Shown piece by piece: positions 5,119 to 12,038 of a stretch of DNA of 24,244 nucleotides. The notes under the pieces are model-generated. The model was not told where the DNA came from. It was given only the letters and a program-made list of their open reading frames with translations, and searched no databases. Each line of letters begins with the position of its first letter. The stretch's first letter is position 1. The translations under genes were made by a program, and so were the position numbers. The DNA comes from a virus. The stretch lies in IMG/VR virus record IMGVR_UViG_3300023210_000216, positions 1 to 24,244 of that record. One strand, written 5' to 3'.

Positions 5119-5216
5119 GTCAATTGAAAGAGATACCTGAAGACTATTGGGAAAGACAAAAGAGATTCAAGAAGTTAGCTGAGAAAGCAAGAGAAGCAAA
5201 AAAGGAAAAAAGATGA
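5115..5216 (+). CDS. Very small basic helical protein, 33 aa, GTG start
   Basis: GTG 5115 overlaps the preceding TGA (GTGA), and the frame ends in TGA at 5216, overlapping the next ATG (ATGA). The product (SQLKEIPEDYWERQKRFKKL..., ending KKEKR) is 33 residues and very rich in Lys and Arg, a single helix by eye. It fills what would otherwise be a gap in an operon without gaps, which is the main evidence. The ribosome site is weak. Function unknown. Confidence 0.55.
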   Translation: MSQLKEIPEDYWERQKRFKKLAEKAREAKKEKR

Positions 5217-5401
5217 CAGCACACAAATGGGCAGAAGTAATACACGCATTCGCTGAAGGCTACACCATCCAAAAGCTAGAGGTGTTATGTTGTGATAGAA
5301 GCGTTCAACACTGGGAAGACATAGAAGTACCTATGTTTATTGAAACAGAACAATACAGAATTAAACCTTATAACGAACAATGGGAAGAAGGCAATGAGTG
5401 A
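5213..5401 (+). CDS. Small conserved-type phage protein, 62 aa
   Basis: A 62-residue protein with the pattern MTAHKWAEVIHAFAEGYTIQ at the N-terminus and EQYRIKP near the C-terminus (about 46-52). Many phages have short proteins with this arrangement: a helix beginning H-x-x-x-I-x-A-x-A-x-G and a final Y/F-R-I-K-P. Their function is not known. It overlaps the gene before by 4 bases and the gene after by 8 bases. Confidence 0.72.
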   Translation: MTAHKWAEVIHAFAEGYTIQKLEVLCCDRSVQHWEDIEVPMFIETEQYRIKPYNEQWEEGNE

Positions 5402-5639
5402 TTTACAACAATTTCTAACAATGATGACTAAGACCATAAGTCCTGGAAATGTTAGTGCAGGCTTGAGTGGTAAGCTTTATATTGAGGGTGACAATGTAAC
5501 AACATATGTTTCTTTTTTTCAAAGAGGCATGAACGGCAAAGATGTGTGTGATTGTATAGACAAGACTAACCAAGAAGTTACGTTTATGTTTGATGCGCAC
5601 GATGGATCATTCAGAGGCGTAGAGGGAGCGATAGGATGA
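5394..5639 (+). CDS. Hypothetical protein, 81 aa
   Basis: The start is taken at ATG 5394, which has GAAGG close upstream and overlaps the previous stop by 8 bases. The frame is open back to a TTG at 5340, but that would give a 62-base overlap. The product (MSDLQQFLTMMTKTISPGNV...) has an N-terminal helix followed by a beta-rich part with Gly turns (SGKLYIEGDNVTTYVSFFQR). It has no recognised motif. It ends 4 bases into the small terminase gene. Confidence 0.68.
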   Translation: MSDLQQFLTMMTKTISPGNVSAGLSGKLYIEGDNVTTYVSFFQRGMNGKDVCDCIDKTNQEVTFMFDAHDGSFRGVEGAIG

Positions 5640-6037
5640 CCGATTTACCTATACTGATAGGCGCTGGATTAAGCGATAAACAGATCAAGTTCATCAATGG
5701 CTTGGTGTCTGGTTATTGCAATATCTCTAAAGCCTGTAGAACTGCTGATATACATAGATCAACGTATTATGAGTGGTTAAACACATCCGACAACTTCGCA
5801 GAGGCGGTAGATCAGGCTAAAGAAGCACTAAGAGATAGATGGGAAGATGAGATAGCCAAGCATGTATTTGAAGACCGTAACCCTGTTGTATTGAATAAGT
5901 TTGCACCCGCAGTATTAAAGGATCGTGGATATGGTGATGCTAAAGATATTAACTTAGCTGGATCAATGCAGAATGACAATGAAGTGATTGTAACCATTAT
6001 TGATGGTGGAGAAGTAGAAGAGTACGATGAAGGTTAA
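5636..6037 (+). CDS. terS: Terminase small subunit, 133 aa
   Basis: DNA-recognition subunit of the packaging motor. The N-terminal part has SDKQIKFINGLVSGYCNISK followed by ACRTADIHRSTYYEWLN (about 14-52), a helix-turn-helix of the kind seen in phage small terminases (K-Q-x-x-F-I...N-I-S-K-A-C-x-x-A-x-I-x-R-x-T-Y-Y-x-W). The middle (55-80) is helical and would form the oligomer; the C-terminus is acidic (GGEVEEYDEG) and would contact the large subunit. Position immediately before terL, overlapping it by 11 bases, confirms the assignment. The pac or cos site is not identified. Confidence 0.88.
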   Translation: MTDLPILIGAGLSDKQIKFINGLVSGYCNISKACRTADIHRSTYYEWLNTSDNFAEAVDQAKEALRDRWEDEIAKHVFEDRNPVVLNKFAPAVLKDRGYGDAKDINLAGSMQNDNEVIVTIIDGGEVEEYDEG

Positions 6038-7283
6038 TGTAGATGTAACCAGAAAGTTTGAACCTTTCCTAAAGCCACATAGATATAAGATTGCTTATGG
6101 TGGGCGTGGATCAGGTAAGTCTTGGACTATTGCATCAATGCTAGTAAAGAAAGCATGGGAAAAACCAGTAAGAATACTATGCTCTCGTGAGATACAACGA
6201 TCTATTCAAGACTCAGTGTTACAACTACTAGGTGATACTATTGAGCGCATGGGCTTAGGTGCTTACTTTGATGTACAAAAGACTCAGATACTAGGTACTA
6301 ATGGTTCAAGGTTTATCTTTGAAGGTATGCGTTCTAACATCACTAAGATTAAATCAATGGAAGGCCTGGACATAGTTTGGGTGGAAGAAGCAGAATCAGT
6401 TACTCACACATCATGGGAAACTTTGATCCCCACGCTGCGTAAGGAAGGCTCAGAGATCTGGTGTTCATTCAATCCAAACGATGAAATGGATAATACCTAC
6501 GATCGCTTTGTACTACATCCACCTAGTGATTCATACGTTGTTAAAGTAAATTACAATGACAATCCTTGGTTTCCTAAAGAGTTAGAGGCCGAGAGATTAC
6601 AGCTCAAAGAAAAGAATGAAGACTTATACAACCATGTCTGGGAAGGTGAAGTCTTATCTAATAGAGATGGATCATACTATGCTAAGTTTATTGACGATAG
6701 TCAGATCATGAACTTTGTTGTAGAGCCTAACATTCCTGTTGATACTTACTGGGATCTAGGTGTGGCAGATGCTACTTCTATATGGTTTGTTCAGCAAGTA
6801 GGTATGGAGCTACGTATTGTTCATGCGTTTGAGAATCAAGGTGAAGGACTAGGATTCTACATCAACTATCTACATGATTGGAGAGTTAAGAACCAAGCAG
6901 TGATGGGAAGACACTACGCACCACATGATATTGCAGTACGTGAACTAGGCACAGGTAAATCAAGATTAGAGACAGCACGTAAGCTAGGCATTAACTTCCT
7001 TGTAGTACCAAGACTATCAGTTGAAGATGGCATCCATGCTGCTAGAGCTATACTACCTAAGTGTTATTTTGAGAAGACAGGCACTAAAGATGGCCTTAAT
7101 GCTCTTAGACGATACCGCAAAGAGTTTGATGAGAAGAAGGGTGTGTACAAACCACATCCATTACATGACTGGAGTTCACATTTCGCAGATGCGTTTAGAT
7201 ACTTTGCTATTGCCTTTAGAGAGAATAGACCAGAAGCAGGTAAGAGACAACCTATGGCAAATACATCGTGGTTGAACTCGTAG
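6027..7283 (+). CDS. terL: Terminase large subunit, 418 aa
   Basis: ATP-driven DNA packaging motor and nuclease, Terminase_3/PBSX type. The ATPase half shows Walker A G25-G-R-G-S-G-K31-S32, Walker B with catalytic acids (IVWVEEAE, 116-123), and the coupling segment C-S-F-N-P-N (about 146-151). The nuclease half shows W-D243-L-G-V-A-D and, near the C-terminus, D381-W-S-S-H-F-A-D388-A-F-R-Y, the usual metal-binding aspartates of the RNase H-like fold. Length is typical. It is complete and without anomalies. It overlaps terS by 11 bases and the next gene by 16 bases. Confidence 0.97.
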   Translation: MKVNVDVTRKFEPFLKPHRYKIAYGGRGSGKSWTIASMLVKKAWEKPVRILCSREIQRSIQDSVLQLLGDTIERMGLGAYFDVQKTQILGTNGSRFIFEGMRSNITKIKSMEGLDIVWVEEAESVTHTSWETLIPTLRKEGSEIWCSFNPNDEMDNTYDRFVLHPPSDSYVVKVNYNDNPWFPKELEAERLQLKEKNEDLYNHVWEGEVLSNRDGSYYAKFIDDSQIMNFVVEPNIPVDTYWDLGVADATSIWFVQQVGMELRIVHAFENQGEGLGFYINYLHDWRVKNQAVMGRHYAPHDIAVRELGTGKSRLETARKLGINFLVVPRLSVEDGIHAARAILPKCYFEKTGTKDGLNALRRYRKEFDEKKGVYKPHPLHDWSSHFADAFRYFAIAFRENRPEAGKRQPMANTSWLNS

Positions 7284-7705
7284 AAAATGAAATAGACTGG
7301 TTCGTGTGTTTCGTGGATGGTGGGCGATGGCATATATGGGATCTATTCACATCAAAGGGTTTCAGACATTGCTTTGCGTTTCGTTATGATGGATTCAACT
7401 GGATATTAGTAGATCCACTTGGATCATGGCTAGAAGTTCAGGTTATGCCATACACTCATGAGGATAATGTACCAGAAATGATGCTAGAATTAGGCCATAC
7501 GGTGCTATATGTAAGGAAAAGTAGAGAGAATAAATTTATTTTCCGCGGAGTCATGACTTGTGTTAATATAATCAAGCATCTAATAGGGGTTAGAGCCTTT
7601 TGGATCGTAACACCTAAGAAATTGTATAACTATTTACGGAGAGAAAACCATGGGATTCCTATCACCATCAGCACCAGGACCGAGCGAGTCACAATTGAAA
7701 GCTGA
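7268..7705 (+). CDS. Possible permuted NlpC/P60-like (papain-fold) protein, about 145 aa
   Basis: The start is uncertain: GTG 7268 lies inside the end of terL and has no good ribosome site. The protein has WFVCFVDGGRWHIWDL, then G-F-R-H34-C-F-A-F-R-Y-D-G, W-I-L-V-D49-P, and later M-T-C98-V-N-I-I-K-H-L-I-G, ending in TPKKLYNYLRR. A His followed by an Asp and then a Cys at the head of a helix is the order expected of circularly permuted NlpC/P60 enzymes, some of which are known in viruses; related short proteins sit beside terL in other podoviruses. It could be a cell-wall or thioester-cleaving enzyme. The last 56 bases overlap the next gene in another frame. Confidence 0.6.
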   Translation: MVELVENEIDWFVCFVDGGRWHIWDLFTSKGFRHCFAFRYDGFNWILVDPLGSWLEVQVMPYTHEDNVPEMMLELGHTVLYVRKSRENKFIFRGVMTCVNIIKHLIGVRAFWIVTPKKLYNYLRRENHGIPITISTRTERVTIES

Positions 7706-7844
7706 AGAGCAAAGAGATCGTGAGACTAGAAAAGAAGAATTTGCAGCAAAGAAAAGACAATCAGCAGGCTTCAGACGTAGAATGGGTAGATCACTACTTA
7801 TTTCAGGCGATGAAAAGGGTGTAAAGTCAACGACACTGGGGTAA
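7650..7844 (+). CDS. Small basic head-module protein, 64 aa
   Basis: ATG 7650 has GGAGAG six bases upstream. The protein starts MGFLSPSAPGPSESQLKAEE, has a highly charged helix (EEQRDRETRKEEFAAKKRQS), and ends with RRRMGRSLLISGDEKGVKST. Short proteins of this pattern (M-G-F-L at the start, a charged helix, R-x-x-L-I-x-x-G-x-x-G near the end) commonly lie between terL and the portal in BPP-1-like podoviruses; their function is not established. It overlaps the previous gene by 56 bases, and only three bases separate it from the portal gene. Confidence 0.75.
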   Translation: MGFLSPSAPGPSESQLKAEEQRDRETRKEEFAAKKRQSAGFRRRMGRSLLISGDEKGVKSTTLG

Positions 7845-7847
7845 ACA

Positions 7848-9407
7848 ATGCCAAGCTATAGCAAGAGCAACCAAGCAGTAGGCTCTATCATTAAAAGATA
7901 CGAGACTGCAAAAGCACATAGAGGTTCGTGGGAGTCACACTGGAAAGAGTGTTACGAATATGCACTGCCACAACGTGAGGTGTTCAATCAACATGCCTCT
8001 GGTGCTAAAAAGAATACAAGAATCTATGACTCTACAGCATTAATTGCTACTCAGAGATTTGCATCAAGACTACAGTCAACACTAGTACCACCTTTTAAGA
8101 AGTGGGCGAAGTTGGCAGCAGGTACTGCAGTTCCTAAAGAACAACAGACTAAGATTGATGCTCAACTAGAGAAGGAAACAGATACTTTATTCTCGTATAT
8201 CAACAATTCCAACTTAGCTACAGAAGCTAATGAGGCATTCCTTGATCTTGCTGTAGGTACAGGCGCATTACTATTAGAAGAAGGTGAAGGTGAGGATCTA
8301 TTAAGATTCAAGGCCGTACCTTTGAAACAACTTATTATCGAAGATGGCCCAAGTGGTACAGTCGAGAACGTATTTAGAGATCACTCAGTAGCAGCACGAG
8401 ACATTGAGCGTATCTGGCCTAAAGGTAAAGCATCAGAAGCAGTACATAAAATGATGCAAGAGAAGCCAGATGAGTTAGTTCACATTATTGAAACTACTAT
8501 CTGGGATGACAAAGAGAAGCAATATACATTCTGTGTAATTGAGTCAGCTACTAAGCACGTTGTATTTGAAGATTACTTTGAGCAGAGTCCTTGGATTGTG
8601 TTCAGATGGTCTAAGGTAGCAGGCGAGCGTTACGGTCGTGGTCCTATCATGACAGCATTACCAGACATTAAGACAGCTAATGAAGTTGTTAAGTTTGTAC
8701 TGAAGAATGCCGAGAAAGAAATTGCAGGTGTATATACAGCAGTAGATGATGGCGTATTAAACCCATGGACTATCAGTGTAGCACCAGGTGCGATTGTACC
8801 AGTTGGTCAGCAAGGCTCATTACAGCCGTTAGTATCAGGTGGCAACTTCAACGTATCAGAGTTAATCCTTGGTGATTTAAGAGACTCTATTCGTAAAGCT
8901 TTATATCACGATCAGTTAGGTGCAGTAACAGGCCCAACTAAGTCAGCAACTGAGATCAGTATTAGACAACAAGAGTTAATGTCAGACATCGGTTCATCAT
9001 TTGGTAGATTACAGATTGAGTTTATTAATAAGCTAATTAAACGAGCTTACTACATCCTAGAACGCAATAAGAAAGTAGCACCTATTAAGGTAGGTGGTCA
9101 AGTCGTAGAGATTAAAGTTATTTCACCACTTGCTCAACAGCAAGACATGGATGAAGTTAATAAGCTTGCACAGTTTGTACAGTATGCAGGCATGGTTGGT
9201 CCAGAGGCAATGCAGATCGGACTAGATCTAGAAGCATTCCCTGAGCATATCGCTAAACTATTGGGTGTTGATAAGTCATTAATTAGAGATGAAGAAGCAA
9301 GAGCTGAGATAAAGCAGCAGATGCAGCAAGCACAACAGCAGCAACAGATGGCAGAAGCAGCAATGCAAAACCCTGAAGCAGCACAACAACTTGTAGAGGG
9401 TCAATGA
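7848..9407 (+). CDS. Head-tail connector (portal) protein, 519 aa
   Basis: Portal of the T7/BPP-1 head-tail connector family (Head-tail_con). The N-terminus reads IIKRYETAKAHRGSWESHWK and ECYEYALPQ, then STALIATQRFASRLQSTLVP (about 60-82), all characteristic of this family. The centre has R-W-S-K-V-A-G-E-R-Y-G-R-G-P (about 256-269). The C-terminus is a Gln/Met/Ala-rich tail (from about 485), typical of connector barrel extensions. It forms the dodecameric ring at one capsid vertex through which DNA is pumped and the tail attaches. Ribosome site GGGGTAAACA precedes ATG 7848; the stop overlaps the next gene by 4 bases. Confidence 0.95.
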   Translation: MPSYSKSNQAVGSIIKRYETAKAHRGSWESHWKECYEYALPQREVFNQHASGAKKNTRIYDSTALIATQRFASRLQSTLVPPFKKWAKLAAGTAVPKEQQTKIDAQLEKETDTLFSYINNSNLATEANEAFLDLAVGTGALLLEEGEGEDLLRFKAVPLKQLIIEDGPSGTVENVFRDHSVAARDIERIWPKGKASEAVHKMMQEKPDELVHIIETTIWDDKEKQYTFCVIESATKHVVFEDYFEQSPWIVFRWSKVAGERYGRGPIMTALPDIKTANEVVKFVLKNAEKEIAGVYTAVDDGVLNPWTISVAPGAIVPVGQQGSLQPLVSGGNFNVSELILGDLRDSIRKALYHDQLGAVTGPTKSATEISIRQQELMSDIGSSFGRLQIEFINKLIKRAYYILERNKKVAPIKVGGQVVEIKVISPLAQQQDMDEVNKLAQFVQYAGMVGPEAMQIGLDLEAFPEHIAKLLGVDKSLIRDEEARAEIKQQMQQAQQQQQMAEAAMQNPEAAQQLVEGQ

Positions 9408-9640
9408 TAGAGAGTCAAAGAGATTTCGATGCGATGATCGCAAAGCTATTCAAATCAAAGGACGGTAAGAAGGTTCTTGAGTGGCTTGAAGATCGTTACA
9501 TCAAAGCAGCAGTGTGTACACCTGGCCAAGTGGAAGGTACAGGATACTATCGAGAGGGTCAAAATAGTGTGGTACGGATGTTTAAGTCCTGCATTATGAG
9601 ACAAGAAAACGGAGCTTATAACGGAGACAACAATGAGTGA
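9404..9640 (+). CDS. Bbp19-like small head-module protein, 78 aa
   Basis: A 78-residue protein between portal and scaffold. The pattern FDAMIAKLFKSKDGKKVLEW followed by LEDRYIKAAVC and Y-x-R-E-G-Q-N-S-V-V-R-M (about 49-60) matches the Bbp19 family named from Bordetella phage BPP-1, which occupies the same position in related phages. The E-G-Q/R-x-x-V motif is the best-conserved part of that family. Its role in the particle is not known. It overlaps the portal by 4 bases and the scaffold gene by 8 bases. Confidence 0.75.
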   Translation: MIESQRDFDAMIAKLFKSKDGKKVLEWLEDRYIKAAVCTPGQVEGTGYYREGQNSVVRMFKSCIMRQENGAYNGDNNE

Positions 9641-10400
9641 AGAATCATTACTAGACGAGGCAGTAGCCTCAAGTGAAGTAGCGGATACGAACGCAACTTC
9701 AGAAGCAACAACAGAAACAACAGAACCAACGATTGATGATACTGCATGGTATCTTTCAGAAGGTGTAGCAGGTGAGGGAGAAACACCAGAGTGGTTTAAG
9801 TCAGGTAAATATCAGACTGTAGAAGAACAGGCAAAGGCTTATTTAGGTTTAGAATCTAAACTAGGTTCATTTACTGGTGCGCCATCAGATGGATATGAGA
9901 CAGTTATTCCTGAAGGACTAGAGGTAGAGATTCCATCAGATGATCCACTACTAGCTAACTTCAATGACTGGGCGCAGAAAGCAGGCTTATCTCAAGATGC
10001 TCATAGTGAGTTACTTGGTGTGTATATAGAAGGCATGATGGGTTCTCAACCTGACATGGAAGCTGAGATGAAGAAGATTGGTCCAGATGCTAACCAAAGA
10101 ATCACAGATGTTGTTCAGTGGGCGAAGGGTACTTTAGATCAAGGTGAGTTTGAGACACTACAATCTTTAGCTACTACTGCTGACGGCTTCAAGTTGTTAG
10201 AAAGAATGAAGTCTTTAACAAGAGAGACACAGATTTCAGCACCTGATACAGCAAGACCTGCCAACTCAGTTACTAAAGAAGCTTTATATGATCTAATGGC
10301 GGATGAGAAGTACCAATCATCAGCAGCATTTAGAGATGAAGTTAAACAGAAGTTTGATGACTTCTTCGGTAAAGAACCTGCAAAGACAATTAGACAGTAA
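9633..10400 (+). CDS. Capsid assembly scaffold protein, 255 aa
   Basis: The protein has the composition of a scaffold: a very acidic, Glu/Thr/Ser/Ala-rich N-terminal region (residues 1-45), the motif T-P-E-W-F-K-S-G-K-Y-Q-T-V-E-E-Q-A-K-A-Y (about 52-71) found near the start of many podovirus scaffolds, and a helical C-terminus ending in a basic segment. The family guides capsid subunits into a procapsid and is then lost. It lies directly before the capsid gene, separated by a 164-base leader with its own promoter-like sequence. No anomaly seen. Confidence 0.85.
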   Translation: MSEESLLDEAVASSEVADTNATSEATTETTEPTIDDTAWYLSEGVAGEGETPEWFKSGKYQTVEEQAKAYLGLESKLGSFTGAPSDGYETVIPEGLEVEIPSDDPLLANFNDWAQKAGLSQDAHSELLGVYIEGMMGSQPDMEAEMKKIGPDANQRITDVVQWAKGTLDQGEFETLQSLATTADGFKLLERMKSLTRETQISAPDTARPANSVTKEALYDLMADEKYQSSAAFRDEVKQKFDDFFGKEPAKTIRQ

Positions 10401-10411
10401 ATAATTAATAC

Positions 10412-10437
10412 TTGACTTAACTTTAAGTTATAATCAA
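10412..10437 (+). promoter_or_regulatory. Promoter-like -10 within a dyad, upstream of the capsid gene
   Basis: A perfect TATAAT (10429-10434) lies inside an extended dyad: TTGA (10412-10415), the palindrome TAACTT-T-AAGTTA (10418-10430) and TCAA (10434-10437). TTGACT at 10412 is only 11 bases from the -10, too close for a -35 box; TAATAC at 10406-10411 is correctly spaced but weak. The site could start capsid transcription and bind a regulator, or could simply fold in RNA. Confidence 0.5.
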
Positions 10438-10440
10438 GCC

Positions 10441-10560
10441 ACAGATACCCGTTAATCGGCCTGTATGAGTAGTTTAAGCGCCTCTAAAGCGCTAGATTCG
10501 AACCCATATATGGCCACTTTGAATCGAGAAAGTAAGATAATTTTTTTATTCATAGGAGAT
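10441..10560 (+). promoter_or_regulatory. Structured 5' leader of the capsid gene
   Basis: The 164-base gap before the capsid gene is the longest non-coding stretch in the late block. It can fold as AGCGC/GCGCT (10477-10481 with 10489-10493, 7-base loop) and as GATTCGAA/TTTGAATC (10495-10502 with 10518-10525, 8 bp with one G-T). The second loop contains the palindrome CCATATATGG (10504-10513). The strong ribosome site AGGAGAT follows 4 bases before ATG 10565. I see no open frame. A stabilising or translation-enhancing leader is likely; a tRNA was considered and rejected. Confidence 0.55.
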
Positions 10561-10564
10561 TAAC

Positions 10565-11398
10565 ATGTCAGTTAATTTAAGTTCTTCGGCATCAGCACAG
10601 TTTGACGCAGAAGTAAAACATGCCTTTCAAGGCGCAGGTAAATTACGTGATACAGTACGAGTTCGTACAGGCGTAGTAGGTGATACACATAACTTCCGTA
10701 CTATGGGCAAAGGCACAGCTGCTGCTCGTGGTACTACTCAATCAGACGTTACAGCAATGGACGTTTCACATGCTAAAGTTGCATGTACTCTTGCTAACTA
10801 CGTTGCACCTGAGTACACAGACATCTTTGATGCTGCTGAAGTAAACTTTGACGAGCGTACAGAACTAGCAGGTACTATTGCTGGTGCTTTAGGTCGTAGA
10901 GTTGATCAGTTAGTATTAGATGCTCTTGAAGCTGTTACTTCACCGCCTGCTATTGCAAACGGTGGTACTAACATGACTTTGGCTAAGATTACAGAAGCTG
11001 CTTCTAAACTAAATGATGCTGGTGTTCCGATGGAAGGCCGTGTTATGGTTTGTTCTGCTGCTGCAATTGAGTCAATGATGAACAACACAACTATCACTTC
11101 ACAAGATTACAACGCACTACGTGTATTGATGTCAGGTGAAATGAACACATTCATGGGCTTCGAGTGGAAGATGATCGAAACTCGTTCTGAAGGTGGCTTA
11201 GTTGTTGCTTCTAACATCCGCTCTTGTTGGGCGTACCATAAATCAGCTGTTGGTTTAGCTGTAGGTATTGATGTTTCTACTGAAGTTAACTACGTACCTG
11301 AGAAGGTTTCTTGGTTATCACTAGGTAAAGTTAAAGCTGGTGCGGTAGTTGTTGATAAGACAGGTACAGTACAAGTAGACATTGACGAAACTGCGTAA
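10565..11398 (+). CDS. Major capsid protein, 277 aa
   Basis: Shell subunit. The sequence pattern (SASAQFDAEVKHAFQGAGKL, then R-V-R-T-G-V-V-G-D-T-H-N-F-R-T-M-G-K-G, later LANYVAPEYTDIFDAAEVNF and L-G-R-R-x-D-Q-L-V-L-D-A-L) matches the capsid family of BPP-1-like and HTVC010P-like podoviruses, a variant of the HK97 fold. Length is normal. It has its own promoter-like leader, a strong ribosome site (AGGAGAT) and a terminator immediately downstream, so it can be made in excess over its neighbours. Its codon choice leans to GCT/GTT/CGT more than neighbouring genes, as expected for the most highly made protein. Confidence 0.92.
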   Translation: MSVNLSSSASAQFDAEVKHAFQGAGKLRDTVRVRTGVVGDTHNFRTMGKGTAAARGTTQSDVTAMDVSHAKVACTLANYVAPEYTDIFDAAEVNFDERTELAGTIAGALGRRVDQLVLDALEAVTSPPAIANGGTNMTLAKITEAASKLNDAGVPMEGRVMVCSAAAIESMMNNTTITSQDYNALRVLMSGEMNTFMGFEWKMIETRSEGGLVVASNIRSCWAYHKSAVGLAVGIDVSTEVNYVPEKVSWLSLGKVKAGAVVVDKTGTVQVDIDETA

Positions 11399-11412
11399 GT
11401 TGCGTTAAGACT

Positions 11413-11437
11413 GGCCCTTTTCACGAGGGGCTTTTCT
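11413..11437 (+). terminator. Rho-independent terminator after the capsid gene
   Basis: The stem GGCCCTTT (11413-11420) pairs with GAGGGGCT (11425-11432, with wobbles) around the loop TCAC, followed by TTTCTT. It lies 15 bases after the capsid stop. Some read-through must occur, since no clear promoter precedes the tail genes. Confidence 0.8.
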
Positions 11438-11459
11438 TAAAATAATTTAGGAAGAGAAC

Positions 11460-12038
11460 ATGTCAGCAGTTAAAAACTATACAGATATTGACATTGCATC
11501 AAATGCTTTATTGTTAATCGGTGAAAGCCCAATTGCTTCATTTACCGAAGACACAGTAGCAGCGCTTATTGCAGCCAACCTATACTCTTCAACATTTGAG
11601 AGTCTATTAACACTTCATCCTTGGCGCTTTGCTTCTACTAAAGCTACATTATCAAGACTAACAGCAGCACCAGTTAATCAGTGGAAGTACGCATATCAAT
11701 TACCTGCTGACTTCTTAGTAGCTCAACACATAGACGAAGGTAACGATAATTACCAGATCTATGCTGATAAGCTATATTCAGATAATACAACGATGGTTCT
11801 TGATTACACATACAAACCTGATGAGTCATTCCTTCCTGCTTACTTCACACAGCTATTAGAATTAAGACTAGCATCAGTATTTGCTATTCCTATTACTGAG
11901 TCTGCTACTCGTGGTGACTACTACGCAGGACTGGCAGAAAAACAATTACAAAGATCTAAGACTATTGATTCACAATCTACACCATCAATTGGCCCACCAG
12001 CCTTAGAGGGATCTAGATTAATTAATTCGAGGTACTAA
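11460..12038 (+). CDS. Tail tubular protein A (T7 gp11-like), 192 aa
   Basis: Adaptor ring between the portal and the tail nozzle. Family features: DIASNALLLIGESPIASFTE near the N-terminus (about 11-30), LHPWRFAS (about 53-60), K-x-A-Y-Q-L-P-A-D-F-L (about 75-86), and a C-terminal helix of the type LAEKQLQRSKTIDSQ. Length matches T7 gp11 (about 196). Ribosome site AGGAAGAG; ATG 11460 is the first gene after the capsid terminator. It joins tail tubular protein B with a one-base TAATG overlap. Confidence 0.93.
   Translation: MSAVKNYTDIDIASNALLLIGESPIASFTEDTVAALIAANLYSSTFESLLTLHPWRFASTKATLSRLTAAPVNQWKYAYQLPADFLVAQHIDEGNDNYQIYADKLYSDNTTMVLDYTYKPDESFLPAYFTQLLELRLASVFAIPITESATRGDYYAGLAEKQLQRSKTIDSQSTPSIGPPALEGSRLINSRY

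Noticed and set aside
7021-7275. Plus-strand 84-codon frame inside the large terminase gene
   Set aside because: It overlaps the conserved terminase nuclease end in another frame and has no independent support.
10470-10530. tRNA suggested by TTCGAA flanked by pairing bases in the capsid leader
   Set aside because: On neither strand do the five bases on each side of the TTCGAA loop form a T-stem, and no acceptor or anticodon arm of the right size can be drawn. It folds better as simple hairpins.
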